64,000 bases of DNA from Lachnospiraceae bacterium UBA7205 (GCA_002490665.1 DKUL01000014.1:41632-105631); one strand, 5' to 3'. Positions 51,403 to 61,172 are shown, counted from the stretch's first letter. The notes: a model not told the origin generated them from the sequence alone. A program made the numbers and translations.

Positions 51403-52710
51403 CTAATCAATTCCGAGATAACTGATATTCAGGTCCACACGTCCTTCGATGCCGGCAACGGAACCGCTTGACGTGTACTGCCACATATCATAGCGCCCCT
51501 CGTACTCCGGTGTCTGCCTGTACTCTGCCAGCCATATCTTCATGTCGCCAAGCTCGTCGAGATTGAGCTGGTTCAGGTACCAGTTTCGGCTTGCATATAC
51601 GCCTGCCGTAAACCCTGCATTCTGGATTGTGCGGCAAAACGCGTTGACCACCGCCGTCCGGGTTCCCGGGTCGAGGTTGTCCGCCCTGCCGTTTCCGCCT
51701 GCGCCCTCCGTGTCGATAAAGACAGGATACTCGATTTCCCTGCCGCCAAGCAGGGACACCACCATACTTGCCTCCTCGACTGCCTCGACAAGGTCTGTCG
51801 CCTGCGTAAAGAAATAGATGCCGACCTTGATGCCTGCCTTCTTCGCGCCCTCAAGATTCTCGTAAAAATAAGGGTCCTCTATCAGCCAGCCGGAGGAAGA
51901 ACCACGGTAACCGCATCGTATGATTGCAAAGTCAACCCCTTCGGCTTTCACGATTTCCCAGTCAATCCTACCGTTCCACTTGGATACGTCAATGCCCAGC
52001 TGCACGGCGTTTTCGCGCTCCTCCTCCATGTCAAGCAGCGCCGTATACTGCGTATCGTCCTCATCCTCGCTGTCAATCTGTTCGGATGCCGTGTCCTCCT
52101 TGAGGATATCCACCTCGGACTCCGCATGCACGAAATAGTCAATGTCATCAATCACCGTGTAGGACACAATGGATTTCACACGGACGTTCACGGGTGATTC
52201 CGGCACTTTGAATCCAGGCTGTCTGTCGAGGGAAACACTGTATTCGCCCGGCTTGATGTCCGGTATCAGGATGACGCCGTCCTTATCGTCATCCACATAC
52301 ACGCCCGTATCCGCAACCTCGACGACAAATTCCTGCCCCGATACCGCATCCCCCTTGTCATCGATAATCTTCACCCTGATGTCGCGCTCCACGGAGCTTG
52401 CAAGCACAGTCAGGCTGCGCACCTTCTCCCCATTTTCGTCCACTTCCTCATATGTAGTCTGGCTGGAACCATTCGGCACATCCGCGTCAAAAAATTCACT
52501 GTCTTTCATAAATGCCGACAAATCGGCTCCATGTACCTTCCCATCCGCTTCTATCAGCTGGGTTGAAATACTATCCGTACTGCCTGCCGCCGATGTCTTC
52601 TTATCCTTCCCCATAAGACGGTTATAATTCACCGCCACAACTGCCGCCATAATCACCAGCATGGTACACAGCACAATCAGTATTCCGATTCTTTTTCCCT
52701 TAGAGTCCAT
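51403..52710 (-). CDS. GH25 lysozyme-like membrane protein
   Basis: 435 residues. One N-terminal membrane helix ([20 protein letters not shown], about 8-27), an extracellular stalk of about 170 residues with an Ig/Cna-B-like stretch ([30 protein letters not shown]), then a GH25 domain from about 237 ([39 protein letters not shown]). The acid residues of the active site (Asp in GIDVSKW, Asp/Glu in FIDTEG) are present. It would cut the glycan strands of peptidoglycan, perhaps to open sites for polymer attachment. Its ATG overlaps the rfbA end by 11 bases, tying it to the dTDP-sugar genes. Confidence 0.88.
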   Translation of the reverse strand: MDSKGKRIGILIVLCTMLVIMAAVVAVNYNRLMGKDKKTSAAGSTDSISTQLIEADGKVHGADLSAFMKDSEFFDADVPNGSSQTTYEEVDENGEKVRSLTVLASSVERDIRVKIIDDKGDAVSGQEFVVEVADTGVYVDDDKDGVILIPDIKPGEYSVSLDRQPGFKVPESPVNVRVKSIVSYTVIDDIDYFVHAESEVDILKEDTASEQIDSEDEDDTQYTALLDMEEERENAVQLGIDVSKWNGRIDWEIVKAEGVDFAIIRCGYRGSSSGWLIEDPYFYENLEGAKKAGIKVGIYFFTQATDLVEAVEEASMVVSLLGGREIEYPVFIDTEGAGGNGRADNLDPGTRTAVVNAFCRTIQNAGFTAGVYASRNWYLNQLNLDELGDMKIWLAEYRQTPEYEGRYDMWQYTSSGSVAGIEGRVDLNISYLGID

Positions 52711-53569
52711 TGGCTACCTCTACCAGATATTTTCCGTACTCGGTCTTCATAAGCGGCTCGGCGAGCTTCAGGAGCTGCTCTTTCGTGATAAACCCTCTCT
52801 TGTACGCGATTTCCTCGATGCATGATATATAAAGTCCCTGCCGCTTCTGGAATGCACAGACAAAGTCCGAGGCGTCAAGCAGCGAATCATGGTTTCCTGT
52901 GTCAAGCCACGCAAAACCGCGCCCCATCGTCTCGACCGTCAGCGTTCCGCGCCGCAGGTATTCATTGTTGATGCTTGTAATCTCAATCTCCCCCCTTGCG
53001 GACGGCTTCACATTTCTTGCAATTTCCACAACATCATTGTCATAAAAGTACAATCCTGGCACCGCATAGTTACTCTTTGGATTCTCCGGCTTCTCCTCGA
53101 TGGAGATTGCCTTTCCATCCTTGTCAAATTCCACCACGCCGTACTCCCGCGGGTCTCTCACATAATACCCGAATATCGTGGCGCCGCTCTCCTTTGCCGC
53201 AACCTTCTGCAGGAGCTTTGAAAAGCTCTGCCCATAAAAAATATTGTCGCCCAGCACAAGCGCCACGGAGTCCTTCCCGATAAAGTCCGCGCCAATGATA
53301 AACGCATCGGCAAGCCCCCTCGGCTGTTCCTGTACCGCATACTCCATGTGGAGCCCAAGCTGTTCCCCGGTTCCGAACAGTTCCTCAAAAACCGGAAGGT
53401 CCCTCGGTGTCGAAATAATCAGAATATCCCTGATTCCCGCCAGCATCAGCGTTGACAGCGGATAATAAATCATCGGTTTGTCATAAACCGGCATAATCTG
53501 TTTCGAGATTGCCTTTGTGAGCGGATAAAGCCTGGTACCTGAACCGCCTGCCAGTATAATTCCTTTCAT
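52700..53569 (-). CDS. rfbA: Glucose-1-phosphate thymidylyltransferase
   Basis: 289 residues. Makes dTDP-glucose from glucose 1-phosphate and dTTP. Motifs: [19 protein letters not shown] at the start, [25 protein letters not shown] and the substrate loop [21 protein letters not shown] chose ATG at 53569 as AGGA lies before it and this is the invariant family start. Second gene in the rfbB-rfbA-GH25-rfbC order. Confidence 0.95.
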   Translation of the reverse strand: MKGIILAGGSGTRLYPLTKAISKQIMPVYDKPMIYYPLSTLMLAGIRDILIISTPRDLPVFEELFGTGEQLGLHMEYAVQEQPRGLADAFIIGADFIGKDSVALVLGDNIFYGQSFSKLLQKVAAKESGATIFGYYVRDPREYGVVEFDKDGKAISIEEKPENPKSNYAVPGLYFYDNDVVEIARNVKPSARGEIEITSINNEYLRRGTLTVETMGRGFAWLDTGNHDSLLDASDFVCAFQKRQGLYISCIEEIAYKRGFITKEQLLKLAEPLMKTEYGKYLVEVANGL

Positions 53570-53672
53570 CCTGTCCTTCTTCCCCTTTCTCCAAAGCATG
53601 GCAGCACCATGCCAAATGGGGAACGCCCCGCCCCTTCCGGCAATGACGTTCCCTGTAACTAAATTCCTATGC

Positions 53673-54749
53673 TTATTTGTACATTTCCTCGTAATACTTC
53701 TGGTAATCGCCGCTTGTGACGTTCTTCATCCAGTCCTCATGCTCGAAATACCACTTTATCGTCTGCCGGATGCCGTCCTTGAACATCGTCTCCGGCTCCC
53801 AGCCAATCTCTGCCTTAATCTTGTCCGGTGCAATGGCATACCGTCTGTCGTGTCCTTTCCTGTCCTCGACATACGTAATTAAATCCTTTGAGACAAGCTT
53901 CTTGCGCGGGTCATCATCCGCAAGCTGTTCCTGAAGCGTCTCAATGATGATATTGACAATCTCGATGTTCTGCTTTTCGTTGTGTCCGCCTACATTGTAA
54001 GTCTCAAACAGCCTGCCCTTTTCCTGCACCATGTCAATCGCCTTTGCATGGTCGGCTACATAGAGCCAGTCGCGCACATTCTTGCCGTCACCGTACACCG
54101 GCAGCTTCTTTCCCTGTAAGGCATTGTTGATAATCAGCGGAATAAGCTTCTCCGGAAACTGGTACGGACCATAATTGTTGGAGCAGTTCGTAATGTTTGC
54201 CGGAAAATGATACGTGTCCATATATGCCTTTACAAGCATGTCCGAGGATGCCTTGCTCGCAGAATACGGGCTGTGCGGGGCATACGGCGTCGTCTCATAG
54301 AAATATCCGCCGTCCTCCTCAAGGGAACCATACACCTCGTCCGTCGACACGTGAAGGAATTTCTTTCCCTCGCGGAAGCTGCCGTCCGCAAGCTCCCATG
54401 CCGCCTTGGCGCAGTTTAACATAACCGCCGTTCCGAGCACATTTGTCTGCACAAAAACCTCTGGATTCCTGATGCTTCTGTCCACGTGGCTCTCCGCCGC
54501 AAAATGGACAACCCTGTCGATGTCATTCTCCGCAAAAATTCTGGAAATCGCATCCTTGTCCGTGATGTCTGCCTTTACAAATGTATAGTTTTCCCTGTCT
54601 TCCACGTCCTTGAGGTTTTCGAGATTTCCGGCATAGGTCAGCGAATCCACATTGATAATCCTGATCTCGTTGTCATACTTCTGAAACATATAAAGTATAT
54701 AGTTTGACCCGATAAAGCCTGCGCCCCCGGTTACCAAATAAGTTCTCAT
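53673..54749 (-). CDS. rfbB: dTDP-glucose 4,6-dehydratase
   Basis: 358 residues. Short-chain dehydrogenase fold: [19 protein letters not shown] (NAD site), catalytic [16 protein letters not shown] (Thr-Asp-Glu) and [12 protein letters not shown] (Tyr-x3-Lys). Second step to dTDP-rhamnose. Start at 54749 because GGAGG is 10 bases before it and one base before the other ATG. First gene of the long transcript that runs through the ABC exporter and glycosyltransferases; a promoter candidate is upstream. Confidence 0.95.
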   Translation of the reverse strand: MRTYLVTGGAGFIGSNYILYMFQKYDNEIRIINVDSLTYAGNLENLKDVEDRENYTFVKADITDKDAISRIFAENDIDRVVHFAAESHVDRSIRNPEVFVQTNVLGTAVMLNCAKAAWELADGSFREGKKFLHVSTDEVYGSLEEDGGYFYETTPYAPHSPYSASKASSDMLVKAYMDTYHFPANITNCSNNYGPYQFPEKLIPLIINNALQGKKLPVYGDGKNVRDWLYVADHAKAIDMVQEKGRLFETYNVGGHNEKQNIEIVNIIIETLQEQLADDDPRKKLVSKDLITYVEDRKGHDRRYAIAPDKIKAEIGWEPETMFKDGIRQTIKWYFEHEDWMKNVTSGDYQKYYEEMYK

Positions 54750-54802
54750 GCAAAGCATACCTCCGTATTCATTTTTTATAGATTTTTACGCTTTCTTGCA
54801 TC

Positions 54803-54831
54803 ATTTTATCCTAAAATCCCAAATTATGCAA
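54803..54831 (-). promoter_or_regulatory. Predicted promoter of the rfb/ABC exporter operon
   Basis: TTGCAT (54826-54831) and TAAAAT (54803-54808), 17-base spacer, about 55 bases before the rfbB start and just beyond the stop of the large GH25 gene. Confidence 0.5.
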
Positions 54832-54844
54832 CACCAATGTACCT

Positions 54845-57800
54845 TTAATATCCCAAATAACTGTAATTCAGGTCAACTTTCGTGTTGATGCCGCTGATTT
54901 TTCCCTTGCTCGAATACTGCCACATATCATACCTTCCCCTGTATGTCGGCGCCGCGGAATACTGGGCAAGCCAGATTTTGTAGCTGCCGTTGACCGCACC
55001 CATATTCAGTTTGTCCTCGAACCATGTTTTTGATGCATAAATTCCCGGCTTATATCCGGCGCTTGCCACAGTCTGGCAGAATGCATTGACAACTGCCGTG
55101 CGCGTTGCCTTGTCAATCCTGTCCGCCCTTCCGCCGCTTGACTCCGTGTCAATAAAAATCGGGTACGTAAGGTTATAGCCTTTCACAAGGCTCACCGCGA
55201 GGGATGCCTCCTTGACTGCCTCCACTTCATTAATCGCCTGTGAGAACACATACACGCCTACCTTTAAGCCTGCTGCCGTAGCGCCCTTGATGTTCGTCCG
55301 GAATGTCTGGTCCTCAATCAGTACCCCCGTCGCAGACCCCCTGTAGCCGCAGCGGATAATGACATAGTCCACACCGGAAGCCTTCACGGCATTCCAATCG
55401 ATATTTCCGTTATGTCTTGAAATGTCAATGCCAAAGGTGGAACCGTTGGCAGTCGTCGCAATGGCGCCGTCCGAGCCAAAGTTGTACGTAACACCCTGTA
55501 TAATCTGCGTTCCGGTCACCACATTGCCGTTCTTGTCGTAAAAATATGTCTTGCCGTCTATTGTCTGCCATCCGGTATAACGGTACTGGGGCTGTGCGAT
55601 GATGTAAAACTCAGCATCGCCGAAATAATCCGCATAGACCGCCTCCCTGTAAGTGCCGTCCGCATTCTTGATATAAATCTGGTTTCCGTTCTTGTCTTTC
55701 AGCTTCGTGGTCGTATCCGAGGATGCGTTAGAGTTTATCGTTACGATACATGTCGCCCTGACCTGGTTTCCCTCTGTGTTTTTCTCCTTTGTGACAGCCG
55801 TGATTGTGACACTTCCCGGAGCCACGCCTGTTACGACACCCTTTTCACTGACAGTCGCGACTTTCTTGTCCGAGGTCTCCCATGTCACCCCGGCATCTGA
55901 CTGATAGCCTGCCACCGTTGCGACAAGCGTCGTGGAACCACCCACTGCCAGGTACACGTCCTTCGTGCGGTCAAGCGTCAGCGTAAGCTCTGTGTTTCCG
56001 GTTATGGTAACCTCCACGCTGCACTGGATGTCCAGTTCCTTTCCGTCCGCCCCTTTTATTCCGCCAATTTTCCCGGAAATGTGCACTTTTCCAGCCTTCA
56101 CGCCTGTTACGACACCCTTGTCATCAACCGTCGCAACTGCCTTGTCTGCGCTCGCCCATGTCACGGACGGAAAGTTTTCCGTAATGGTCTCCTTGCTTCC
56201 ATCCTGCTTTGTATAGACAAGCTTTGCAGGCTTTACGGTAAGTGTCGCCCCGACAGCGCAGCTGTCCGCACTCTTTGAAAGCTCAAGCACGGCTGACGAA
56301 ATCTTTACCGCCTCAACCGTAACCACGCACTCCGCGCTGGCTGTGTCTGTCGTCTCACTCGTCTTCTTTTCCGGCTCCGTGACCTTTTTGTATGTGTAAC
56401 CGATTGTCTGTCCGGCATCGTCCTTAACCGGCGTGCACCGTTCCTTTTCCTTGTCAGACAGCCCTTCATACTCCTCCACGGATATCTCAAGCGTCTCCTC
56501 CACCGGGTCTTTCGGCTCATAGGTGGTCGTAATCGTCTTTCTTGTGACCGTGTAGGTGATTGTCGCCGTCCCCTCCTCCTTTGCCGTCACTTTTCCGCCG
56601 CTCACGGACGCGACGCTGTCATTGGAGCTTTTCCATTCCGTTGTATATTGGTACTCGATATCACCATCCTTTGAATCGGAAAATTCCGTCCCCTTTAAAT
56701 CCATGCTCGCGCCCACATTCAATGTGGCTTCGGATTTGTCAAGCGATACATTTAACGTGTCAAAAAGCATTCTCGCCGCTGCCTTTGACACCTGAGACGG
56801 GTCGGCAATGGTATTTTTGTCCACAAGCAGATAGCTCTCCGTTCCGTTTATGGGCGTCTTGGTCGATTCCACCCACTCAACGGTGTCCTTAAGCACCTCC
56901 GCCTCGGCAGCCGCGTCATTTTTCTGTGTGTCCTCCTGTGCGACATTGACCTGTTTCTCTGTCTTTACCTCGTCCTGCACGTTGATTACCACATATTCGA
57001 CCTTGTCCTTTACGGTAACCTGCTGGCTCATTGTCGGGAACTTGTATTTGTCAGTCGATGTCACGATGGCGTCAAACACGCCCGCATTGACATTCTGCGC
57101 ATAAATGATGCCGTCCATGTCGTCATCGGTCAGAACCAGTTTTTTCCCCTTGGAATTGGTCAGTGTGACCTCAAAGGCAGTCCCGGTAATCAGCTCTCCG
57201 GTATTCGCGTCCGTAAACCGTATCTTTAAATCCTTTTCGACGGACACAAAGCTGACATTCACCTTACTTGATTCCGCGGTGTCCGTCACTTCCAGCGACG
57301 AAGCTTCCTCCGTGGACGCGGCATCCGCAAAATTGCCCGAGAGGGCAGCGTTGGACATGGCAAGAAGCCCATCGCTCCCAGCGCCCATATTTTCCAGCTC
57401 CTTGCCCATGGGGGCTATTGCCGCTATCTGTTTATCCATCTGACCTTTCTGTAAGAACATGCTCAAAATCACAAGCGCCGCCACAACAACCACGACGCCT
57501 GTGGTTGCAAGTATCGCGTCAAACGCGGTCATATGACGCAGCCAGTGCTTCATTCTTTGCAGGAAATCCTCAGGCTCATTTGCCGTGTCCGCCCCGAATA
57601 CGGCAATATCATTTTCATAGTTGTCGTCAAACGCACCATACGATGTATCAAACGAATCCTCATCATAGTATTCGTCGTCATAGTATTCATCCGACTCGTA
57701 GTACTCTTCGCCGTCCCCATCGTACGCCTCATCGGCATCATCGTAGTAGCTTTCTGTGTCCTCCGCATAATCATCTGGTTCATATGTGTCAATATGAATC

Positions 57801-58402
57801 TCTTTCGTGTTGTATACCTCTTCTGTTTTACTTTCCTCAGCCCTGAATTCCTCCGGCTCATATGCGGCCGCGTCATATTTGTCCGAATTATACCCCTCAG
57901 TCTCATATTCTTCCGGCTCGTACTCCTCGGTTTCATATTCCCCAGCCCCATACTCCTCCGGCTCATATACAGCCGAATCGTACTCCTCCGGTTCATATGC
58001 TTCCGTTTCATATCCTTCTGGCTCATACACGGTCGCATCATACTCACCGGACTCATATTCTTCCGGCCCGTATTCCTCTGATTCATACACTTCGGTCTCG
58101 TATTCCTCTGATTCATACACTTCGGTCTCGTATTCCTCCGATTCATACGCATACTCCTCGGACTCATATTCTTCCAGCTCATACTCCTGCGACGTATATT
58201 CTTCCGGTGATTCCTCACCGTCTTCATTTATGTAATCGACAATGTATGCGTCCTCTCCATCCATGTCCTCATCCGTCTCTGCCTGGTTCCCATACGCCTC
58301 GTCATAAAAATCTTCTGTATCATAATCAGTGCGCTCCACTGCCTTTTTTCTGTCTGTGTTATGAAATCCTAATGTCTTACCCTTATTCTTTTTCATTTTC
58401 AC
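54845..58402 (-). CDS. Large GH25 membrane protein with Ig-like domains and an acidic Tyr-pentad tail
   Basis: 1185 residues. Residues 1-290 lie in the cytoplasm and are very acidic; from residue 91 to 181 a Tyr occurs exactly every fifth position (YESEEYETEV style). One membrane helix follows (about 294-317). Outside come an Ig/Cna-like part, three bacterial Ig-like (BIG2) domains (VTAKEEGTATITYTV, VVTGVKAGKVHISG, VVTGVAPGSVTITAV), a cell-wall-binding-type repeat (GWQTIDGKTYFYDKNGNVVTG) and a GH25 lysozyme domain (STFGIDISRHNGNIDWNAVK, FIDTESSGG, YDMWQYSSKG). It resembles the shorter GH25 protein at 51403. Start is GTG at 58402 or ATG at 58396; the strong AAGGAGGT lies 18-24 bases upstream, unusually far. 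Confidence 0.88.
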   Translation of the reverse strand: MKMKKNKGKTLGFHNTDRKKAVERTDYDTEDFYDEAYGNQAETDEDMDGEDAYIVDYINEDGEESPEEYTSQEYELEEYESEEYAYESEEYETEVYESEEYETEVYESEEYGPEEYESGEYDATVYEPEGYETEAYEPEEYDSAVYEPEEYGAGEYETEEYEPEEYETEGYNSDKYDAAAYEPEEFRAEESKTEEVYNTKEIHIDTYEPDDYAEDTESYYDDADEAYDGDGEEYYESDEYYDDEYYDEDSFDTSYGAFDDNYENDIAVFGADTANEPEDFLQRMKHWLRHMTAFDAILATTGVVVVVAALVILSMFLQKGQMDKQIAAIAPMGKELENMGAGSDGLLAMSNAALSGNFADAASTEEASSLEVTDTAESSKVNVSFVSVEKDLKIRFTDANTGELITGTAFEVTLTNSKGKKLVLTDDDMDGIIYAQNVNAGVFDAIVTSTDKYKFPTMSQQVTVKDKVEYVVINVQDEVKTEKQVNVAQEDTQKNDAAAEAEVLKDTVEWVESTKTPINGTESYLLVDKNTIADPSQVSKAAARMLFDTLNVSLDKSEATLNVGASMDLKGTEFSDSKDGDIEYQYTTEWKSSNDSVASVSGGKVTAKEEGTATITYTVTRKTITTTYEPKDPVEETLEISVEEYEGLSDKEKERCTPVKDDAGQTIGYTYKKVTEPEKKTSETTDTASAECVVTVEAVKISSAVLELSKSADSCAVGATLTVKPAKLVYTKQDGSKETITENFPSVTWASADKAVATVDDKGVVTGVKAGKVHISGKIGGIKGADGKELDIQCSVEVTITGNTELTLTLDRTKDVYLAVGGSTTLVATVAGYQSDAGVTWETSDKKVATVSEKGVVTGVAPGSVTITAVTKEKNTEGNQVRATCIVTINSNASSDTTTKLKDKNGNQIYIKNADGTYREAVYADYFGDAEFYIIAQPQYRYTGWQTIDGKTYFYDKNGNVVTGTQIIQGVTYNFGSDGAIATTANGSTFGIDISRHNGNIDWNAVKASGVDYVIIRCGYRGSATGVLIEDQTFRTNIKGATAAGLKVGVYVFSQAINEVEAVKEASLAVSLVKGYNLTYPIFIDTESSGGRADRIDKATRTAVVNAFCQTVASAGYKPGIYASKTWFEDKLNMGAVNGSYKIWLAQYSAAPTYRGRYDMWQYSSKGKISGINTKVDLNYSYLGY
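57845..58198 (-). repeat. 15-bp coding repeat encoding Tyr-x4 pentads
   Basis: More than twenty units of about 15 bases in the gene for the large GH25 protein, encoding pentapeptides Y-E-x-E-E/V. Spacing is strictly five residues between residues 91 and 181, while residues at positions 3-5 vary, so selection on spacing is likely. Confidence 0.8.
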
Positions 58403-58438
58403 CTACGCCGTCCGGCTGTTACCTCCTTCTCCCAACGC

Positions 58439-58460
58439 GTGCCGTCCTGACAGGCGGCAC
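58439..58460 (-). other. Hairpin in the leader of the large GH25 gene
   Basis: GTGCCG (58439-58444) pairs with CGGCAC (58455-58460) and CC/GG continue inside, within the untranslated leader between the predicted promoter and the AAGGAGGT at about 58421-58428. It lies close to the ribosome site and may affect expression; inferred. Confidence 0.45.
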
Positions 58461-58489
58461 AGCCACATTATGTTAACATTTCCGTAACA

Positions 58490-58518
58490 ATTATAGCAAA
58501 ACATAATAAATCGCTCAA
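58490..58518 (-). promoter_or_regulatory. Predicted promoter of the large GH25 gene
   Basis: TTGAGC (58513-58518) and perfect TATAAT (58490-58495), 17-base spacer, on the minus strand about 88 bases before the start codon. Confidence 0.65.
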
Positions 58519-58564
58519 CATTTTTTTGCATTTTCAAAAATGTAATTTTTACCTGAACCGCCGC

Positions 58565-58903
58565 TCAAAGGTTAAAAATCACAATTCCTGCCATAATGCA
58601 TGCAATACCCAGGATTTTTCGAAACGAAATCCTCTCCCGGAAAACAAAATAGCCAAGCACCAGCACAAAGACGTTTCCGAGCGACTCAATGACCGGCCCG
58701 TTTTTGTAATCCATGCCGCTGTACGCATAAACCGTCAGGAGCATGGAGCCAAACAGCAGGCCGTACCCGCCTATCACATATGGATTAAGGTACTCTTTTA
58801 TCACATTGTCATACTCCTTAAGCGCACTTTTTTTCAAAAGAACCTGTGACACCGACGCAACTACCACCGACAGGAACATCGAAACCATAAACCTGCTAAT
58901 CAT
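58565..58903 (-). CDS. Half-size DMT/EamA-type membrane protein (second of a pair)
   Basis: About 112 residues with four hydrophobic segments (MVSMFLSVVVASVSQVLLKK, NPYVIGGYGLLFGSMLLTVY, VIESLGNVFVLVLGYFVFRE, ILGIACIMAGIVIF). This is half of an EamA transporter, as in ArnE/ArnF and SMR pairs. ATG at 58903 lies inside the end of the partner gene (ATGATTAG, eight-base overlap) and follows GGAGGAG. With its neighbour it probably forms a heterodimer that moves a lipid-linked sugar; this role is inferred from the locus. Confidence 0.75.
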   Translation of the reverse strand: MISRFMVSMFLSVVVASVSQVLLKKSALKEYDNVIKEYLNPYVIGGYGLLFGSMLLTVYAYSGMDYKNGPVIESLGNVFVLVLGYFVFRERISFRKILGIACIMAGIVIFNL

Positions 58904-59261
58904 CCGCCTGCTCCTCCTTGTCCGTATTGATGATGACTGTCCCTGCCACGACAAGCAGCACGCCGATGACATTGCGCAGCGTTATCGTATCGTGGAAGAA
59001 TACCACCGCCCAGACCATCGACCAGACGACCGCCATGGAGCGGTTCGCATACGCAACCGACAGCTCAAAGCGTTTTATCATCTGCTGCCATAGAAGGGCA
59101 TAGACGCCGAGCAGTACAAACTCCATCCCAAAGAAAAACAAAAATCTGCCCAGATTCCCCCCTGACGCGGATGCCTCCTTCGACATCACGCTTGAAATCG
59201 TATATATCACAATGACGCCCTGCAGCAGCGCCACATTCTTTATCTTCACGAAACCTTTCAT
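58896..59261 (-). CDS. Half-size DMT/EamA-type membrane protein (first of a pair)
   Basis: 121 residues, four hydrophobic segments (VALLQGVIVIYTISSVMSKE, FLFFFGMEFVLLGVYALLW, SMAVVWSMVWAVVFFHDTI, VIGVLLVVAGTVII). Partner of the gene at 58565. Its start overlaps the stop of the preceding polytopic protein gene by four bases (ATGA). The pattern of two overlapping half-transporter genes recalls the ArnE/ArnF flippase for undecaprenyl-phosphate-aminoarabinose. Substrate unknown. Confidence 0.75.
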   Translation of the reverse strand: MKGFVKIKNVALLQGVIVIYTISSVMSKEASASGGNLGRFLFFFGMEFVLLGVYALLWQQMIKRFELSVAYANRSMAVVWSMVWAVVFFHDTITLRNVIGVLLVVAGTVIINTDKEEQADD

Positions 59262-60103
59262 TCTTTTCCCCCAGTCATACGCCCGTCCCCGACATCAATC
59301 AAGTCCTGGTCCAGCAGCCCCTGTTCCTTGTATACCCAGTAATAGTTATAGTCCATATAGACAAAATATCCCTCCACAAACCGGTACAGAAAATATCCCT
59401 CCTCCTCCATGCTGCCTTTCATCTGCTTGATACAGGACAGCACCACAAAGGCACACCGCTCATTGCGGGCACATCTTGCCACCTCTGCCACGTCATACAC
59501 TGCACTGTCGCCCTCCATCGCATCGTACAGCTCATTGTGGAACGTCCACGCCGGTTCCAGGATATTTCTCCCATAGGGCGTATAAATGTCTGCCGTGTAC
59601 TGCCGCAGAAACGGCAGCAGCTCTGCCGGAAACACCGCCACGGGCTTATAGTTCTCCTGCCTTACCGCATCCGCGACCGCAATGACCTGCTGCGGTATAT
59701 GGTACGCATTGACAGACTTGATATGAAACGAATTCGTGTAAACCAGGTCGCCGTTGATGACAATCACCAGAATTGCCAGAAAAAAAACAAGCGCCCTTGA
59801 CACAGCATGCCGGAAACGCATCATCAGTCTTACCATGCTGTAGCATACCAGAATGCCAATCGGCAGTGTCCAGAACACACGGTAATAAATCTCCTCATCA
59901 ATCTGCATCCCAATCCATGCGTACAGCGGACACAAAAAGATTACTGCAATCGCAGCCACAAGGTACAACAGTACGGCGCGCAGCTTCCTGTCCGTCTCCG
60001 TTACCCACAAAAAAAGCAGCGCAATCAGAAAAAGGGGCATTAAAAAACTCTTGTTATTATATAAGATAATATCCTCGATTATCGTTTTCATAACAGCCGT
60101 CAT
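59258..60103 (-). CDS. Uncharacterised membrane protein
   Basis: 281 residues. The first half has about four membrane helices (SFLMPLFLIALLFLWV, VLLYLVAAIAVIFLCPLYAW, FWTLPIGILVCYSMVRLMM, ALVFFLAILVIVINGDLVY); the second half is probably outside and soluble (VAVFPAELLPFLRQYTADIY ... YWVYKEQGLL). I recognise no family. The layout is like the C-terminal half of a GT-C glycosyltransferase, and the gene just upstream could be the N-terminal half. It is 25 bases after that gene and overlaps the next one. Confidence 0.6.
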   Translation of the reverse strand: MTAVMKTIIEDIILYNNKSFLMPLFLIALLFLWVTETDRKLRAVLLYLVAAIAVIFLCPLYAWIGMQIDEEIYYRVFWTLPIGILVCYSMVRLMMRFRHAVSRALVFFLAILVIVINGDLVYTNSFHIKSVNAYHIPQQVIAVADAVRQENYKPVAVFPAELLPFLRQYTADIYTPYGRNILEPAWTFHNELYDAMEGDSAVYDVAEVARCARNERCAFVVLSCIKQMKGSMEEEGYFLYRFVEGYFVYMDYNYYWVYKEQGLLDQDLIDVGDGRMTGGKE

Positions 60104-60128
60104 ATAAATCCTCCCCCTTTCCAGCTTC

Positions 60129-61172
60129 TTACTTTACTATCATATAACACACCGCAAGCAGCAGACATGGCATACAGCACATAAACAATTCTGCCGCAAA
60201 GCGCAGGCTTTTCTTTTTGATACCGATCAGCACCGCTGCCACTCCGGCAACGGTCGGCACAATCATGAACGAGACGCTCGTGGCAAGCACGGCAGACAGG
60301 CAGACACAGATAAACAGCATCCACATGCCCTGGCTGACTGTCTCCTGTGCCAGATAGATCAGGCACAGAAACAATGCCGGGATAACCATGCCCGCCATCA
60401 TGCCCTTTCCCTGCCATGTCCTTGTCATGGCAAACGTCTCGGAAGTATACAGGGAAATATTGCCGTACATCATCCAGACCGCAGTCAATATCATGAATAC
60501 CGGGCGGTACGTCTTTTTATTCCACAGCAGCCGGTCTCCAATCTGCCCGTAAATACAGTACAGGAACATCAGCCAGACCGGCGCCAGCACAGTGTGCGCC
60601 ACAACAGCCGGCGCAATCCCGCTAAGCCGTGACAGCCATGCCTGGTAAACCGGCGTCGGGGAAAAGGCGTGCCTTACATCCAGCGGATAAAGATACCCTG
60701 TGTAGGCATCCCGGAGGTACATGGAATCAAACTCACAGGTAGTCACCGCTGTCGCGATATAATAGGCATCGTCCCCGTCATAATACTCATAAAACACGGC
60801 ATACGCCATCTGGAAAAGCACCAGCAGGAAAAAAACAACCCATCCGATTTTCACAATTGCCGGAAGCTCCCGGATTCCCTTTATATTTTCCCAGTACGCC
60901 TTCCACACATCCCGCCCCTGCCACAGCGACACGGGCACCAGTATCCCAATAATGACCGTATAGATGACGACCAGCAGCGTGAAGCTTTTTTCCAGCAGAA
61001 TCAGCGGGACTGCCACAAGCTCAAATACAAAAAAGCTCACAAACCACCCGCAGACATAAGTCATCGCGGGTGTTTTCTGCAAGCTGTTCATATGCTTCAC
61101 AGGTATGAATCCTAGAATAAACGGCACTGGCAAAACCAGAACCAGCAAGATTGTCCATCTGATAATCTCCAC
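60129..61172 (-). CDS. Polytopic membrane protein, DUF6077/GT-C-like
   Basis: 347 residues with about nine membrane helices. An extracytoplasmic loop near residues 130-160 holds an acidic motif (YEYYDGDDAYYIATAVTTCE), which is reminiscent of the catalytic loop of GT-C transferases that use polyprenyl-linked sugars. It starts with GTG at 61172, nine bases after GGGAG. With the next gene (59258-60103) and the two half-size DMT proteins it may form a unit that flips and transfers a side sugar on the outer face. Family assignment is tentative. Confidence 0.6.
   Translation of the reverse strand: MEIIRWTILLVLVLPVPFILGFIPVKHMNSLQKTPAMTYVCGWFVSFFVFELVAVPLILLEKSFTLLVVIYTVIIGILVPVSLWQGRDVWKAYWENIKGIRELPAIVKIGWVVFFLLVLFQMAYAVFYEYYDGDDAYYIATAVTTCEFDSMYLRDAYTGYLYPLDVRHAFSPTPVYQAWLSRLSGIAPAVVAHTVLAPVWLMFLYCIYGQIGDRLLWNKKTYRPVFMILTAVWMMYGNISLYTSETFAMTRTWQGKGMMAGMVIPALFLCLIYLAQETVSQGMWMLFICVCLSAVLATSVSFMIVPTVAGVAAVLIGIKKKSLRFAAELFMCCMPCLLLAVCYMIVK

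Noticed and set aside
57807..58235. Ser/Tyr-rich plus-strand frame opposite the acidic tail
   Set aside because: It is the mirror of the 15-base repeat; the minus-strand frame is continuous with a membrane helix and GH25 domain.
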